Positions 16,151 to 26,163 are shown, counted from the stretch's first letter. The stretch is DNA of 64,000 bases from an uncultured Bacteroidales bacterium (GCA_905235855.1 CAJONE010000004.1:1-64000), one strand, 5' to 3'. Notes: generated by a model from the sequence alone, not told the origin. Translations and numbers: made by a program.

Positions 16151-16396
16151 TTGTTGCTTACGCGGGGCGAGGGCGACTCCGTCCGAAACTTCCGCCTCGA
16201 CCTCCGCAACCAGGCCGCTCTCCTCGACTCCCCGGCTTTCTTCCTCTCCCAAAACGACATCCTCTATATCCCTCCCTCTCCTAAAAAGGCCAGAACCTCT
16301 ACCGTCAACGGAAACACTCTCCTCTCCGCCTCCTTCTGGGTCAGTATCGCCTCGCTTTTGGCCTCCCTCTTAAGCATAGCTCTACGTTACAAATAA
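16151..16396 (+). pseudogene. 3' remnant of a Wza-like polysaccharide export protein gene
   Basis: The ~80-residue open frame has no proper start (first codon TTG) and reads as the C-terminal end of the outer-membrane exporter normally found before Wzc-like kinases in Bacteroidetes: NFRLDLRNQAALLDSPAFFL, QNDILYIPPSPKKAR, then a hydrophobic tail (SFWVSIASLLASLLSIALRY). The signal peptide, poly-export and SLBB portions are missing, and the sequence upstream belongs to the rpsO leader. A deletion joining rpsO to the tail of the exporter gene explains this best. It is in the correct orientation and 97 bases upstream of the Wzc-like gene. Confidence 0.7.
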
Positions 16397-16493
16397 ACTC
16401 TATTCCTTTGCTAATTGTGTGGAGTTATATGTCATAATGTCATTATAATTCTACCTTTTTTTCTGTTTTTCTTTTTAATTTTCTCCCTTCACA

Positions 16494-18938
16494 ATGGACG
16501 ACTCCATTAAAGATCAACAATATACAGGGTTCGATTTCAAATCATTTGTTTTCCTTTGCCTTTCCAAATGGTATTGGTTTGCCATATCTGTTTTTGCTGT
16601 TTTTATTATCGGTCTATTCATATACCTATCCGCTACCCCCCTCTACGAACGTTCTATGCAAGTTCTCATCAAGTCGGACGCACAAGGCAGCGGTGGGGTT
16701 ATGGGAAACCTTGATGCCTTTGGGACATTCGGCAATTTTGGAGGCAATGTTGCAACAGCCAATGAAATACAAGCTTTCACCTCCAACGATCTGATGACGC
16801 AAATAGTCAAAAGGATGCACTTGGATGTTGAATACGAGGAACATGGCATATTCCACGACAAGGTACTTTACTCTGAAACACTTCCTTTCAAAGTTGATTT
16901 CTTCAATTTGAAAAATGATGACTTTGCTTCGATGAAGCTCTCTTTGGACACGTCTGACAACATAGTCCTATCCGACTTTATTCTTAACGAAAATGCTATA
17001 AATAAAACAATTTCGATTAAGTTTTTCGACACAACAGAAACCCCACTCGGACGTATCTCAATTGCTCAAGTGGGTGTTGTCGATAGTGAGACGGCTCATG
17101 AGATTACAATTACAAAGTATCCTATACTTACAGCCGTTAAAGACTATAAAAGTCGGCTGACAGCCACAAAGGTTGACAAACAATCAGATGTTATAAGATT
17201 ATCATTTATTGACAAATCCCAAAAAAGAGCTGACGATATACTTGACACTCTAATCTCGTTTTATAATGACCAGTGGATGAAAGACAAGAACCAAATTGCC
17301 GAAGCCACATCCAAATTCATTGATGAGCGTCTCAAGCACATACAAGAAGAGTTGTCCGACGTTGATGCTCATATCTCTAATTACAAAAGTGCAAACCGGC
17401 TTCCTGATGTCAAAGCCGCGGCTAATCTTTACATGAATGAGAGCAATGTCATAAACAACCAGATTATGGATATAAACAACCAGTTGTATATGGCTCAATA
17501 TATCCGTGACTATCTGGTTGACAAAACCAATATAACGAGTCCGATACCATCCATTTCAGGAATAAACAACACAAGCGTAGATCGTCAAATTGCGGAATAC
17601 AACGAGCAAATCCTTCGTCGAAACAATCTTGTTGCCCAAAGCAGTGAACGCAACACTTTGGTTATAAATGCCGACCGCGCACTTGAGACTCTCAGACAGT
17701 CTATTATTTCATCTATGGACAACAACATCTATGCTTTGAACTCACAACTCCAACACCTGAAACAGGGTGCAGCAAAAATCGATGCACGCATTTCAGCCAA
17801 CCCGACACAAGCCAAGCAGCTGCTTTCGGTTGAACGACAACAATCAGTGAAAGAAGCCCTGTATATATATCTACTCCAAAAGCGCGAAGAAAACCAGTTA
17901 TCACAAGCATTTACGGCATACAACACGCGTATTATAGAGCATCCGACGGGCTCGCCATTCCCCAAATCGCCACGCCGCAACATTATTCTCATTGTTGCTG
18001 TTTTCATTGGCTTTGCATTACCCGCCAGCATCATATTCGTGATGGATGCAATGAACACGAAAGTTCGCGGACGCAGCGACCTCAACGAACTTAAACTCTC
18101 GTTTTTGGGCGAAATACCCGAACGAATGTCACGCGAGGATCGAAAACTAATCAACAAACTTAAGAAACAACTCCGCAAGCTTCGCTTGTCGCAAAAAAAG
18201 GTCTCCAACGAAACCACGGCGCCAGTAGTTGTCAAAGAGGGCAAGAGAGATGTGCTCAACGAAGCTTTCCGCGTTCTAAGAACAAACCTTGAATATTTAT
18301 CGAACAAAGACGAATGTACAGTATTCCAGCAGACATCTCTTAATGCCGGAAGCGGAAAAAGTTTTCTGTCACTGAATCTGGGTATCTGCATTGCCATCAA
18401 GAAAAAGAGAGTGCTTTTGATCGACGGAGACCTTCGTCGCGGGACTCTCTCGGTATGCGTTAATAGCCCTCAGAAAGGACTCAGCAATTATCTGAACGGA
18501 ACGGTTGAACTTGACAACATTGAAGATATAATTTACAATTTCTCTGGATGCAGCACCTTGGATGTCATTCCTATCGGAAAAATGCCACCAAACCCCACCG
18601 AACTTGTTGGCAACGGGAGATTTCCTGATCTTATCAAAAAACTACGTCAAAGTTACGACTATATATTCATTGACTGTCCACCTGTTGAAATTGTAGCTGA
18701 TACACAAATCATTGCGAGCGACGTTGACCGAACCATATTTGTTGTACGCGCCGGATTAATGGAAAAATCAGCCCTGCCTGAAGTACAACGTTTTGCCGAC
18801 AGCGGCAAGTTGAAAAATACAGTATTGCTACTCAACGGTACGAAATATGAAGGAGGAAGCTACTATGGCGGTCGACGTGGCTACTATTATGGCAGCTACT
18901 ACCATTCCTATGGCAACAAATACTACAATGCTGACTAA
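16494..18938 (+). CDS. Wzc-like polysaccharide chain-length determinant / bacterial tyrosine kinase
   Basis: The 814-residue protein has an N-terminal membrane helix (~25-50), a Wzz domain, a long coiled-coil periplasmic part, a second membrane helix (~500, IILIVAVFIGFALPASIIF) and a cytoplasmic BY-kinase domain with Walker A SLNAGSGKSF (~617), Walker A' LLIDGDLRRG and Walker B YIFIDCPP. The C-terminus is a tyrosine cluster (GGRRGYYYGSYYHSYGNKYY), the autophosphorylation tail. Such proteins control export and chain length of surface polysaccharide with a Wza-like pore and a phosphatase. The pore gene upstream is a remnant, and no glycosyltransferases follow, so this copy is separated from a capsule locus. 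The phosphatase gene starts 14 bases after its stop. Confidence 0.92.
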   Translation: MDDSIKDQQYTGFDFKSFVFLCLSKWYWFAISVFAVFIIGLFIYLSATPLYERSMQVLIKSDAQGSGGVMGNLDAFGTFGNFGGNVATANEIQAFTSNDLMTQIVKRMHLDVEYEEHGIFHDKVLYSETLPFKVDFFNLKNDDFASMKLSLDTSDNIVLSDFILNENAINKTISIKFFDTTETPLGRISIAQVGVVDSETAHEITITKYPILTAVKDYKSRLTATKVDKQSDVIRLSFIDKSQKRADDILDTLISFYNDQWMKDKNQIAEATSKFIDERLKHIQEELSDVDAHISNYKSANRLPDVKAAANLYMNESNVINNQIMDINNQLYMAQYIRDYLVDKTNITSPIPSISGINNTSVDRQIAEYNEQILRRNNLVAQSSERNTLVINADRALETLRQSIISSMDNNIYALNSQLQHLKQGAAKIDARISANPTQAKQLLSVERQQSVKEALYIYLLQKREENQLSQAFTAYNTRIIEHPTGSPFPKSPRRNIILIVAVFIGFALPASIIFVMDAMNTKVRGRSDLNELKLSFLGEIPERMSREDRKLINKLKKQLRKLRLSQKKVSNETTAPVVVKEGKRDVLNEAFRVLRTNLEYLSNKDECTVFQQTSLNAGSGKSFLSLNLGICIAIKKKRVLLIDGDLRRGTLSVCVNSPQKGLSNYLNGTVELDNIEDIIYNFSGCSTLDVIPIGKMPPNPTELVGNGRFPDLIKKLRQSYDYIFIDCPPVEIVADTQIIASDVDRTIFVVRAGLMEKSALPEVQRFADSGKLKNTVLLLNGTKYEGGSYYGGRRGYYYGSYYHSYGNKYYNAD

Positions 18939-18952
18939 TTCGATGGCACGCC

Positions 18953-19675
18953 ATGTCACTCTTTAACAGAAAGACGACATTCAAGGACTGCGGTTTTTTC
19001 AAGGGACTTACAGATTACCACAGCCATATCCTACCGGGCGTCGATGACGGCATAAAAATTTTGGACCACTCGCTAAAAGTATTGGAATACTATGAGTTGA
19101 ATGGTGTTTCAACCGTATGGTGTACTCCTCACGTCTATGAGGATCTGCCAAACAAAACTGAAACACTCAAAGAACGATTTGAATACCTAAAGGCTGCCTA
19201 TAGCGGTTCGATAAAGCTGAATCTTGCAGCAGAATATATGCTTGACAACGAATTTGCCTCTCGACTTGAAACAAACGATCTGCTACCGTTGGGCAATGAC
19301 CGCGACCACCTGTTAGTCGAAACGAGCTTCTTCAATGGCCCGGAAAACCTCAACACGCTTTTTGAGCAAATTCTCTCCAAGGGGTACTATCCAGTCTTAG
19401 CACACCCCGAAAGGTACATATACATGGATTTCACGGACTACAAAAAATGGAAATCGAAAAAAGTGAAATTCCAACTTAACTATACATCTCTCGCCGGCTT
19501 CTATGGAAAGGAAGCGCAGAAAAAAGCATCCTGGCTACTCGAAAAGGGCATGTATGACGTATGCGGTAGCGACATACACAATGTGCGATATGCATGCGAT
19601 GAGAAATCCCTAATAGGGAATATGCCCATTAAATCAAAATTGGTCACTCAGCTTTCTGAACTTAGATATATCTAA
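18953..19675 (+). CDS. PHP-type protein tyrosine phosphatase (CpsB/YwqE-like)
   Basis: The 240-residue protein has the metal-binding motifs of the CpsB/YwqE phosphatases: TDYHSHILPGVDDG near the start, WCTPHVYED, AAEYMLDNEF, VLAHPERY and the C-terminal CGSDIHNV. These manganese-dependent enzymes remove phosphate from the tyrosine-rich tail of Wzc-like kinases, resetting the export cycle. The gene is 14 bases from the kinase gene, so the two are one unit. The next gene is 143 bases away and unrelated. Confidence 0.9.
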   Translation: MSLFNRKTTFKDCGFFKGLTDYHSHILPGVDDGIKILDHSLKVLEYYELNGVSTVWCTPHVYEDLPNKTETLKERFEYLKAAYSGSIKLNLAAEYMLDNEFASRLETNDLLPLGNDRDHLLVETSFFNGPENLNTLFEQILSKGYYPVLAHPERYIYMDFTDYKKWKSKKVKFQLNYTSLAGFYGKEAQKKASWLLEKGMYDVCGSDIHNVRYACDEKSLIGNMPIKSKLVTQLSELRYI

Positions 19676-19818
19676 CGGGTTATCAACTTTTAATTATGGA
19701 AACTTTTAATGCCATATAAACATTATGTGGTATTAATTTACTAATTTTACAATTTGTTATTTGCTCACACTCCACTTGTTAATCAACTGATTGTCAATAT
19801 TATTTCAGAAACACATCA

Positions 19819-20841
19819 ATGAATTACCGTAATGAATTGAAAAGCAAGCTATCGGCAATATGTGACTACATCGATCACATAGAGCCCGAAACTGAGAATA
19901 TAACTCTTATTGACAAGGATATATTGCTGGAAAAGATACGTTCAACATATGAATATCTTCACAATATTCCGGTATATGCCTCTGATCTATCATTTCAAAA
20001 TAAAGAACATGCCATATTCGATGATTCTGCTCCTGAGGCCATAGAATTTTCCAAAGACACAGACGACAGCACAGTTGAGAGCAAACCACTTTTTCCGAAC
20101 GAACCAATTTTTGCCCCTAAAGAAACCGAAAATGAAATAGCTGTTGTTGCTGAACCGATTATGCAGGGAGTGGAAAACGAGAACTATGTTGAATTGTTCG
20201 ACAACATCCCCCAAACGAACACAACGACACAAATAGGTGATAACGAAACACCACTACAGGAAGGAGTAAGTTCACAGAACGAAATACAGCACCATCACAT
20301 TCAACAAACTGGCAAACAAGAAAACACCCAATCATCCAAAACGACTGATTCATCAGAACAACCAATACAACACTCAAAGCAAACAAAAGAGAACCAGAAA
20401 GGCGAAAAGCAACCAGAACTGCAGCATACTCCACCCGCGTCCGATGAACACCAAGACAAGCCCCAAACGGGACAGTCCCAAACAGAGCCATCGCTATTCG
20501 ATTATCTTTCACGCATCCGGGAAACAAAAAATTCTCAAACAATAGGAGACAAATTTGAAAATGATCAGACAAGGATTGGCGACCACATAGCGCAGCAAAA
20601 CACGTTACACAAGGTTTCAGACCTGCGTACAGTAATCAACATCAATGACAAATTCAGTTTTGTCGGTGCACTTTTCCACAACAACATGCGAGCCTACACC
20701 GACTTCATTCTTCATCTCAATGCCCTCGGCACACGCAACGAGGCCATAAACTACGTAAGCGATATAGCACAGCAATACAACTGGAACATGGACTCACTTG
20801 AAGTGAAGACTTTCAACAAAATCCTCGACCGAAAGTTTTGA
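19819..20841 (+). CDS. Conserved Bacteroidetes-type hypothetical protein with disordered centre
   Basis: The 340-residue protein has a structured N-terminal ~60 residues, a long acidic, Gln/Thr/Ser-rich central region (~65-230, for example QQTGKQENTQSSKTTD) that is probably disordered, and a compact C-terminal domain of ~100 residues (SDLRTVININDKFSFVGALF to VKTFNKILDRKF). I have the impression of this C-terminal pattern as an uncharacterised Bacteroidetes protein, but know no function. It ends 4 bases before gmk, so it is probably co-transcribed with the cell-shape genes. No signal peptide or membrane segment is seen. Confidence 0.7.
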   Translation: MNYRNELKSKLSAICDYIDHIEPETENITLIDKDILLEKIRSTYEYLHNIPVYASDLSFQNKEHAIFDDSAPEAIEFSKDTDDSTVESKPLFPNEPIFAPKETENEIAVVAEPIMQGVENENYVELFDNIPQTNTTTQIGDNETPLQEGVSSQNEIQHHHIQQTGKQENTQSSKTTDSSEQPIQHSKQTKENQKGEKQPELQHTPPASDEHQDKPQTGQSQTEPSLFDYLSRIRETKNSQTIGDKFENDQTRIGDHIAQQNTLHKVSDLRTVININDKFSFVGALFHNNMRAYTDFILHLNALGTRNEAINYVSDIAQQYNWNMDSLEVKTFNKILDRKF

Positions 20842-20845
20842 CAGC

Positions 20846-21415
20846 ATGAACAATCGCAAAGCAATTCTTTTCTCTGCCCCGTCGGGTTCCGGCAAGACAA
20901 CAATAATAAAACAACTAAGCAAGCACTACGATTGTTTTGAGTTTTCCATTTCGGCGACATCACGGAAACCGAGAGAAGGCGAAAGGGATGCTGTAGACTA
21001 CTACTATATGTCCTACGACGAATTCAAGACTCGTGCAGCTAAAGGCGATTTCCTCGAATGGGAGGAGGTTTATCCTGGGGTATGCTACGGTACACTTAAG
21101 TCGGAAATAAACCGTATCTGGAACAACGGGCACGTTATTATATTCGATGTGGATGTTATGGGAGGGAAGAACATAAAGAATCACTTTCATGATTCGGCAC
21201 TATCAATTTTCGTAAAACCCCCGAGCCTCGAGGTGTTGGAACAGCGCTTACGCAGTCGCGGCACTGAGACGGAAGATTCTATCAAAAAGCGACTTGGGCG
21301 AGCAGAACTGGAGCTGAATCAGGGAGCGTCGTTTGATGTTACAATTTTAAACGATGACCTGCAGACCGCAATACAGGAAACAATAGCAATAGTCGATGCT
21401 TTTTTGAAACAATAG
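20846..21415 (+). CDS. gmk: Guanylate kinase
   Basis: The 189-residue protein has the P-loop APSGSGKTTI at residues ~9-18, the GMP-binding SATSRKPREGERDAVDYYYM and FLEWEEVYPGVCYGT, and the lid region RLRSRGTETEDSIKKRLGRA. It converts GMP to GDP with ATP. Length is normal for the family. It lies between the hypothetical gene and mreC with very short gaps, implying one operon. Confidence 0.96.
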   Translation: MNNRKAILFSAPSGSGKTTIIKQLSKHYDCFEFSISATSRKPREGERDAVDYYYMSYDEFKTRAAKGDFLEWEEVYPGVCYGTLKSEINRIWNNGHVIIFDVDVMGGKNIKNHFHDSALSIFVKPPSLEVLEQRLRSRGTETEDSIKKRLGRAELELNQGASFDVTILNDDLQTAIQETIAIVDAFLKQ

Positions 21416-21424
21416 TCAATAGTT

Positions 21425-22255
21425 ATGCGCCATCTGTTCGGATTACTGAAAAGACTTGATTACATTCTGGTATTCATGACACTATTGGCAATCTCGATAG
21501 TGCTGATGATTCAAAATACACACTACCAGCAATCCACAGTACTTAACTGGACAACAGCAATTGTAGGTTCCTGGACATCACAAATCAATTCGATTGAAGA
21601 ATATTTCAATCTGAAATCCGAGAACGAAAAACTCGCTGCAGAAAACGCAATGTTACGAGCCCGGATGAAAGAGTCATTCCTGTCATATTCATCTGCCACA
21701 TATTTTTCTAACGACAGCGTTTATGAACAACGCTACACCTACACCGAAGCCAAGGTAATAAAAAACAGCTGGACCAAGCGAAACAACTACCTGATGATCA
21801 ACAAGGGGAGCAGGCAGGGTATAGCACCTGACATGGCCGTCATCTCGCCCCAAGGTGTCGTAGGTGTTGTGTTGAGCTGCACAAAAAACTTTTCAACCGT
21901 TATGCCGGTAATACACGCATCGAGCCAAAATAGCGTGTGCATAAGCCGCACCAAAACAAACGGAACACTCGTCTGGAACGGTACCGACTATAGATATGCC
22001 AATGTCGTCGACATACCTACAACCTATAAGTTATATGACAACGACACTGTGGTTACGTCGGGAATGGCCAATGATTTTCCTGCGGGAATACCTGTTGGAT
22101 ATGTTGAGTCGTTTGATTCAGAAAAAAACAACGGCTTTTATGATATAACTATACGACTCTCGACAGACTTCAACAAACTGGGACACGTTTATGTTATTAC
22201 CGACCGTTTCAAGGAGGAGCAAAAAGAATTGACCGAAGAGATAGAAGACCAATAA
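21425..22255 (+). CDS. mreC: Rod-shape-determining protein MreC
   Basis: The 276-residue protein has a short cytoplasmic start, one membrane helix (~15-33), a coiled coil (KSENEKLAAENAMLRARM) and the MreC beta domains (NNYLMINKGSRQGIAPDMAV, GVVGVVLSCTKNFSTVMPVI). MreC organises the elongation machinery at the inner membrane. mreD follows after 5 bases. In many Bacteroidales mreB precedes mreC; here gmk does. Confidence 0.92.
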   Translation: MRHLFGLLKRLDYILVFMTLLAISIVLMIQNTHYQQSTVLNWTTAIVGSWTSQINSIEEYFNLKSENEKLAAENAMLRARMKESFLSYSSATYFSNDSVYEQRYTYTEAKVIKNSWTKRNNYLMINKGSRQGIAPDMAVISPQGVVGVVLSCTKNFSTVMPVIHASSQNSVCISRTKTNGTLVWNGTDYRYANVVDIPTTYKLYDNDTVVTSGMANDFPAGIPVGYVESFDSEKNNGFYDITIRLSTDFNKLGHVYVITDRFKEEQKELTEEIEDQ

Positions 22256-22260
22256 CCGTT

Positions 22261-22779
22261 ATGCGAGGAATAGTTACAAGAAATATAATCCGATTTGTCG
22301 CATTACTTGCCGTACAAGTGCTTGTGTTGGACAACATATACTTTGGAGGGCATATCAGCCCAATGCTATACACGCTGTTTATCCTAATGCTTCCAAACCG
22401 ATTAGGAAAGATTTATATGCTGCTTATTGCATTCGCGACGGGACTTTCGGTCGACATATGCTCAAACATGCTAGGTTTTCATGCCTGTGCAAGCACAATT
22501 ATGGCATTTTGCCGCATAACATTTGCGGATCGCATAATAACGCGCGGTGACGACATAACCATCGATATGCCAAGCATTTTCACCGTTGCACCACAGTATT
22601 TTATATACTATTCCATGCTTCTGATTTTCATACATGCATTAGTATTTTTCCTTCTCGACTATTTCAAACTGACTGAAATATTCAACATATTACTTTCTGC
22701 TCTGCTGACTACAGTTGCCACACTTGTATTGGTTGTAGTATGGCAGTTGATTTTCATACATCGGAATCACTTAAAATGA
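22261..22779 (+). CDS. mreD: Rod-shape-determining protein MreD
   Basis: The 172-residue protein is almost entirely hydrophobic with about five or six membrane helices (LLAVQVLVLDNIYFGGHISP, TLFILMLPNR and the C-terminal LLTTVATLVLVVVWQLIFI), fitting MreD. It is an inner-membrane partner of MreC in cell elongation. Its TGA overlaps the porZ ATG (ATGA at 22776), linking cell-shape and secretion genes in translation. The PBP2 and RodA genes that usually follow are absent. Confidence 0.85.
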   Translation: MRGIVTRNIIRFVALLAVQVLVLDNIYFGGHISPMLYTLFILMLPNRLGKIYMLLIAFATGLSVDICSNMLGFHACASTIMAFCRITFADRIITRGDDITIDMPSIFTVAPQYFIYYSMLLIFIHALVFFLLDYFKLTEIFNILLSALLTTVATLVLVVVWQLIFIHRNHLK

Positions 22780-25088
22780 CAAGAAACGCACGCTGTACAC
22801 TGATACTGTCAATCTACCTACTTGTGGGTCTTACGACGCAGGCACAGCGTATAGGCCAATGGACTTCATATCTGTCATATTCCAGCATACACCATGTGAC
22901 CGATGCGTCAGATCGTGTCTATGCCGCCTCAACTGGTGGGGTATTCTACTACGACAAGGATGACTACACGCTGCATACACTATCGAAGGGCGATGGATTG
23001 AACGACGTGGGGATAAGCACCATTGCCTACGATCGCCAATCCAAATCGCTGGTAGTGGCTTACAATAACGGCAACATTGACATATTGCAAAACGATGTTG
23101 CATACAACATCTCCGGTATCAAGCAGTGGGTATATTCAGGCAACAAAAGCATAAATGCAATAACCTTCAACAAAAATCGTGCATATCTCGCCTGTACATT
23201 CGGTATAGTGGTAATCAATATGACACGCAAAGAGATTGAAGAAACCTATTATTTCACACAAAACAATGGCAGAAATGCAGCCGTATACGACATAGCCTTT
23301 ACAGATACAAGCATCTATGCGACAACCTCGAAAGGACTGCTCCATGCAGGGAAAGACAACACATATCTGAATATCGAGGAGTCGTGGACTACCGACTTAT
23401 CGGATGTCTGGAATACGGTACAACCAGCAGAACTTGCAGTTCTAAACAACAAGCTGGCTGTTGTTGCGAACACATTCGAACCATCTGTAAAAAAGCTTTT
23501 AATACAAAACGATAGCAGTTTCGGTGTACTCACGCAAGGCAACATACGGAATATTCAGGCAAGCGATAAACACCTGATAGTCACAATGAGGGATTCAGTG
23601 GCCGTTTACAGTCACAATTCTACCTGCACGCTTGTCATCCGTGATTTCACATACGGAGAAATGCTTGCATACGATGCTATTGAAACGAGCGACGGGCGTA
23701 TATGGATTGGCCACGAATGGGCAGGACTGGTGGTTGTCGACAGTAATGGCAAGTGCTTTGTCACAGCCCCTGACGGACCAGTATCTGACAATGTTTACCG
23801 CATCCGACCAATACAAGACGGCATCGCCATCTGTCCTGGAGGCAAAACCACGACACAAGCAAATCTCTATATAGCCGGCAACCTTTACCAATACAAAAAC
23901 AGAGAATGGAACCAACTTGACAAATCTCAGACCAACGTATGGTTTCACGACGTTATCGATGTGGCAGAAGACCCGACCGACCCGCTGCATTTGTCAGCTG
24001 CTGCGTGGGGCTACGGTATTCTCGACATCATGGGAAACAAATTGCAAACATTATACACCGATTCGAACTCAAACGGCACACTGCACCCTGTGAGAAACGG
24101 TTCGTTCACATCACTGCGCACTGGCGCAGTAGCCTACGATTTCGGGGGAAACCTATGGATGACCAACTCACTCTCCGACAGTGGGCTTATTGTTCACCGC
24201 GCCGATGGCACATGGCAAGCTTACAACACTCAACCTATTGTACGTGGAGCCGAGATATACAATCTTCTATTCGATACGGTCACGGGATTTCTATGGTTTA
24301 CGGGACGAGACAACAGGATTTATGTACACAACGGCGCAGAAAGTATGGCATGGGTTAATCCAAACCAGGGAAGCAAACTACAGACTTCATTTGTCAATTG
24401 CATTGTGCAAGACCAGAATGGACAATTATGGATTGGAACAGACAAGGGAATAAAAGTGATATATGACGGATACAAGGCATTCGACAACGGAGGCTACGGC
24501 GAAATGTCGCCGGTGAATTGTTCGAACATATTGTTTTCGGAGGGGGAACTTGTAGAGTATTTACTGGCATACGAGTCTATTACAGCCATTGCTGTAGACG
24601 GTGCCAATCGCAAATGGATAGGAACGGCAGCGGGAGGGCTTTACCTTCTGTCGGCAAACGGTCTTGAACAGTTAGAGAATTTCACGACAAGCAACAGTCC
24701 GCTGTATTCAAACAAGATCGTAGCTGTTGGCATACATCCTGTCACCGGCGAGGTGTTTGTTGGGACTGACATGGGCCTACAGTCCTACCGTTCGACTGCT
24801 ACCTACGCTGAGACAGAGCCGCAGAAAAAAATACATGTGTTTCCGAATCCAGTGAGGCCTGAATACGATGGGCCTGTGGCTATCCGAGGTTTCTCGCGCA
24901 ATTCGATAGTACATATCACCGACGAAGCAGGACACGTGGTATACAGCACACGAGCTGACGGTGGCCAAGCAATATGGCACATCCGAAGCAATTCGGGGGA
25001 GAGGGTAAGCAGTGGCGTGTATTTCGTATTCGCTTCGGACGAACAAGGACGCAACAAGGCTGTCGGAAAGGTTTTGGTAATAAAATAA
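22776..25088 (+). CDS. porZ: T9SS component PorZ (beta-propeller protein with C-terminal sorting domain)
   Basis: I start at ATG 22776, which overlaps the mreD stop and gives a clean signal peptide (TLILSIYLLVGLTTQAQ then RIGQWTSYL), not at 22740. The 770-residue protein is made of repeated propeller blades (IWIGHEWAGLVVVDSNGK, LWIGTDKGIKVIYDG, KWIGTAAGGLYLLS) and ends in a type-A sorting domain (IHVFPNPVRPE to VGKVLVIK). In Porphyromonas gingivalis PorZ is a surface T9SS subunit that delivers anionic LPS to the sortase for cargo attachment. The order propeller then CTD, the size and the start after the signal peptide fit. recO follows after 4 bases. Confidence 0.85.
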   Translation: MTRNARCTLILSIYLLVGLTTQAQRIGQWTSYLSYSSIHHVTDASDRVYAASTGGVFYYDKDDYTLHTLSKGDGLNDVGISTIAYDRQSKSLVVAYNNGNIDILQNDVAYNISGIKQWVYSGNKSINAITFNKNRAYLACTFGIVVINMTRKEIEETYYFTQNNGRNAAVYDIAFTDTSIYATTSKGLLHAGKDNTYLNIEESWTTDLSDVWNTVQPAELAVLNNKLAVVANTFEPSVKKLLIQNDSSFGVLTQGNIRNIQASDKHLIVTMRDSVAVYSHNSTCTLVIRDFTYGEMLAYDAIETSDGRIWIGHEWAGLVVVDSNGKCFVTAPDGPVSDNVYRIRPIQDGIAICPGGKTTTQANLYIAGNLYQYKNREWNQLDKSQTNVWFHDVIDVAEDPTDPLHLSAAAWGYGILDIMGNKLQTLYTDSNSNGTLHPVRNGSFTSLRTGAVAYDFGGNLWMTNSLSDSGLIVHRADGTWQAYNTQPIVRGAEIYNLLFDTVTGFLWFTGRDNRIYVHNGAESMAWVNPNQGSKLQTSFVNCIVQDQNGQLWIGTDKGIKVIYDGYKAFDNGGYGEMSPVNCSNILFSEGELVEYLLAYESITAIAVDGANRKWIGTAAGGLYLLSANGLEQLENFTTSNSPLYSNKIVAVGIHPVTGEVFVGTDMGLQSYRSTATYAETEPQKKIHVFPNPVRPEYDGPVAIRGFSRNSIVHITDEAGHVVYSTRADGGQAIWHIRSNSGERVSSGVYFVFASDEQGRNKAVGKVLVIK

Positions 25089-25092
25089 GGGC

Positions 25093-25890
25093 ATGCTTGT
25101 CGCGACACAAGGTCTGGTGCTACATACTATCCCCTATTCGGAAAGTTCGCTTATTGTGAAAGTGTTCTCGGAGAGACTTGGGGTACGATCGTATATGGTC
25201 AAGGGTGTACGCAAACCCTCGGTTCGAGCAAGAGGGGCGTTACTGCAACCTCTGTCGTGGCTGGACATGGTGGTATATGACAATCCGCACACCACACTGA
25301 ACTACATCAAAGAATACACACCGATGGCATTAGCGACCGATTACGATCCGGTGTCGAATGCCATACGCTTCTTTATGGACGAACTGCTTTACCGCACGCT
25401 ACGCGAGGGAGTACCGATGCCCGATTTGTTCCAGTATGTGGTTAGTCTACTGACTGACATTTCATATAAGGTCACTGACGAAAACGTTGACATTTTTACG
25501 ACGAGGCAAGGGGGTATGGAACCCATCTCAGCTTTAAGTTTACAATCGCTTCCTATAATATTCCTTCTGAATGTGGCGAGACACCTCGGTATAGCCCCTC
25601 TGGATAACTACAGCACAGCTGAGCCTGTTTTCTGTATCGCAGAGGGCAGGTTTACAGGCGGAATTGCCACGACCGACCAAACATCCACCGAAGGGGGGCA
25701 GATTTCGCGCGAGCTAAGCGCGGCGCTGCATAGCTACCTCGCCTCGGTCTATTCAGGGGAGCCGACACCTCACTACCCTGCTAAAACAAGGACAAGTCTG
25801 ATAGCAATGCTTATAGACTACTACAAGTGCCATGTGTCGTATTTCGGCGACTTCAAATCGCACGAAATACTGCACGGAGTGCTGTCGTGA
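25093..25890 (+). CDS. recO: DNA repair protein RecO
   Basis: The 265-residue protein starts with the RecO OB-fold pattern (TQGLVLHTIPYSESSLIVKV, KGVRKPS) and continues with the helical C-terminal region. RecO helps RecR load RecA at single-strand gaps. The Cys zinc site seen in some RecO proteins is not evident. It is the last gene of the gmk-mreCD-porZ run and is followed by 273 bases without a gene, holding a bidirectional terminator. Confidence 0.88.
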   Translation: MLVATQGLVLHTIPYSESSLIVKVFSERLGVRSYMVKGVRKPSVRARGALLQPLSWLDMVVYDNPHTTLNYIKEYTPMALATDYDPVSNAIRFFMDELLYRTLREGVPMPDLFQYVVSLLTDISYKVTDENVDIFTTRQGGMEPISALSLQSLPIIFLLNVARHLGIAPLDNYSTAEPVFCIAEGRFTGGIATTDQTSTEGGQISRELSAALHSYLASVYSGEPTPHYPAKTRTSLIAMLIDYYKCHVSYFGDFKSHEILHGVLS

Positions 25891-26109
25891 AAGCGACAAA
25901 AGAATGGAGTATATTGCTATCGGCAAAGAATATGGTCAGGGAATATAGTCCACAATGCCTACAGAATGGTGTTGCGTTTGTTTGGAGAGGTTCTTTTTTA
26001 TCAGAGAGATGACTTCAAATTCTCTTATCCATTCCTACACAAATGTTTGATAAAACATTTTGTCTCTTACGACGACTTCTAGACATACCAGAACACTAAC
26101 ACAAATAGA

Positions 26110-26140
26110 AGAGCCGTCCCAAACGGGACGGCTCTCTCTT
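26110..26140. terminator. Bidirectional terminator between convergent recO and the aminotransferase gene
   Basis: A perfect 11-bp stem (AGAGCCGTCCC and complement) with an AAAC loop lies between the two convergent genes. The flanks are only moderately T-rich (CTCTT) or A-rich (AATAGA on the other side). Confidence 0.75.
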
Positions 26141-26163
26141 ATGTGCTTACCGAATGACGAATC

